From: Paludibacter sp.
GTDB lineage: Bacteria > Bacteroidota > Bacteroidia > Bacteroidales > Paludibacteraceae
Assembly (NCBI GenBank): GCA_018054805.1
Contig: JAGPIU010000048.1
Span: 1-7,040 of the forward strand
Reading direction: 5' to 3'
Length of the DNA stretch: 7,040 bases
Part shown: positions 6,510 to 7,040 of the stretch, one piece after another
Layout of the letters: each line of letters begins with the position of its first letter
Numbering within the stretch: position 1 is the first letter of the stretch
Program-made: the position numbers and the translations under genes
Notes under the pieces: model-generated
What the model was told of the DNA's origin: nothing
Database searches by the model: none
The model's input: only the letters and a program-made list of their open reading frames with translations

Positions 6510-7040
6510 CTAATAATCAGCTAAGAGCAAGCCAATGTCATTTGAATTGATGCCATAATAATTTCCGATAAGCCGGTTTACCAACACGCCACCATATATA
6601 TACGAACCATTTCTGAAGCCTGAACTCTCAGCAATGGCCAGCTTCACACTACCCGAGTTTGCGATTTTCAGTAGTATAGGCGCAAAAATATTGCTCAAAG
6701 CCATAGAAGTTGTACGCGCCACACGGGCCGAAATATTGGGAACGCAATAATGAACCACCCCAAACTTCTCATACACCGGATTTCGCAGAGTGCGACATTC
6801 AGATGTCTCAAAACAACCTCCCTGATCGACACTCAGATCGATAATTACCGCACCGGCTTTCATTGTTTTTACCAAATCCTCCGACACCATAAACCTTTCC
6901 GAACCATTTATATACCGCAGATTTCCGATAACAGCATCGGCCGAAGCAAGCGCTTTGAACAATACCGAAGGATGAATAACAGAAGTAAACACCTGTTGCC
7001 CGAGATAATGCTGTATTTTGCGCAACTTATTAATGTCGTG
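6510..7040 (-). CDS. ald: Alanine dehydrogenase, C-terminal part (5' end outside window)
   Basis: Alanine dehydrogenase converts L-alanine to pyruvate and ammonium with NAD+ in the cytoplasm. The visible 176 residues run in frame from the window edge to the TAG at 6510-6512; the true start is beyond 7040, and the Leu codon TTG at 7023-7025 is internal. The fragment opens within the NAD-binding domain (DINKLRKIQHYLG). The active-site segment IDLSVDQGGCFETSE contains the catalytic Asp (fragment residue 72, matching Asp270 of the M. tuberculosis enzyme), and HYCVPNI contains the Asn (residue 102, matching Asn300). Both give the same offset of 198, which supports the alignment and implies that about half of a protein of roughly 370-410 residues is missing. 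The SARVARTTSMALSNI segment is the Bacteroidota-type variant of the usual PGAVPRTST. The nuclease gene follows 46 nt downstream on the same strand. Confidence 0.93.
   Translation of the reverse strand, partial: HDINKLRKIQHYLGQQVFTSVIHPSVLFKALASADAVIGNLRYINGSERFMVSEDLVKTMKAGAVIIDLSVDQGGCFETSECRTLRNPVYEKFGVVHYCVPNISARVARTTSMALSNIFAPILLKIANSGSVKLAIAESSGFRNGSYIYGGVLVNRLIGNYYGINSNDIGLLLADY

Noticed and set aside
7023..7025. TTG at 7025 as the start of the alanine dehydrogenase fragment
   Set aside because: The reading frame continues to the window edge with conserved family residues (HDINKL), so the gene starts outside the window and this codon is an internal Leu.

Overview
The window comes from a member of the Bacteroidota, most likely Bacteroidales. 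Intergenic regions repeatedly show the Bacteroidota promoter signature (TTTG-like -33 and TAnnTTTG -7, spacer 20-21 nt), genes lack clear Shine-Dalgarno sequences, and there is a Bacteroidota-style alanine dehydrogenase and a TPR/transmembrane/HTH regulator. No insertion sequence, CRISPR array, prophage or integrase was seen. Genus cannot be set from the sequence.

Layout from left to right. Positions 1-1764 hold lepA (elongation factor 4) on the minus strand, missing its last few codons. Upstream of it on the same strand lies a complete CPA1-type K+/H+ antiporter (1857-3353). A divergent intergenic region separates it from a plus-strand tRNA-Phe(GAA) (3536-3608), which has its own promoter and a strong terminator hairpin. 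Convergent to the tRNA is a minus-strand gene (3690-5354) for a membrane-anchored regulator with a periplasmic TPR region, one inner-membrane helix, a cytoplasmic coiled coil and a C-terminal HTH. After a 338-base region without a conventional gene come an S1/P1-family zinc nuclease (5693-6463) and the C-terminal part of alanine dehydrogenase (6510 to window end), both on the minus strand, 46 nt apart and probably cotranscribed.

The protein-coding genes are mostly housekeeping and do not form one obvious pathway. The part most worth a second look is 5355-5692. It carries a minus-strand promoter for the TPR-HTH regulator and, divergent from it, a full-consensus plus-strand promoter. About 165 nt downstream of the latter is a 15-bp hairpin followed by six T residues, whose stem pairs better in plus-strand RNA than in minus-strand RNA. 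Together these outline an unannotated small transcript with a 5' hairpin and a possible 25-codon ORF. Two copies of the 11-mer AGCTTACAAAC, 74 bp apart, lie at or near the two divergent promoters and could be a shared operator. Secondary oddities are an S1/P1 nuclease whose conserved mature N-terminal Trp is replaced by Tyr, and a C:U mismatch in the tRNA-Phe T stem.
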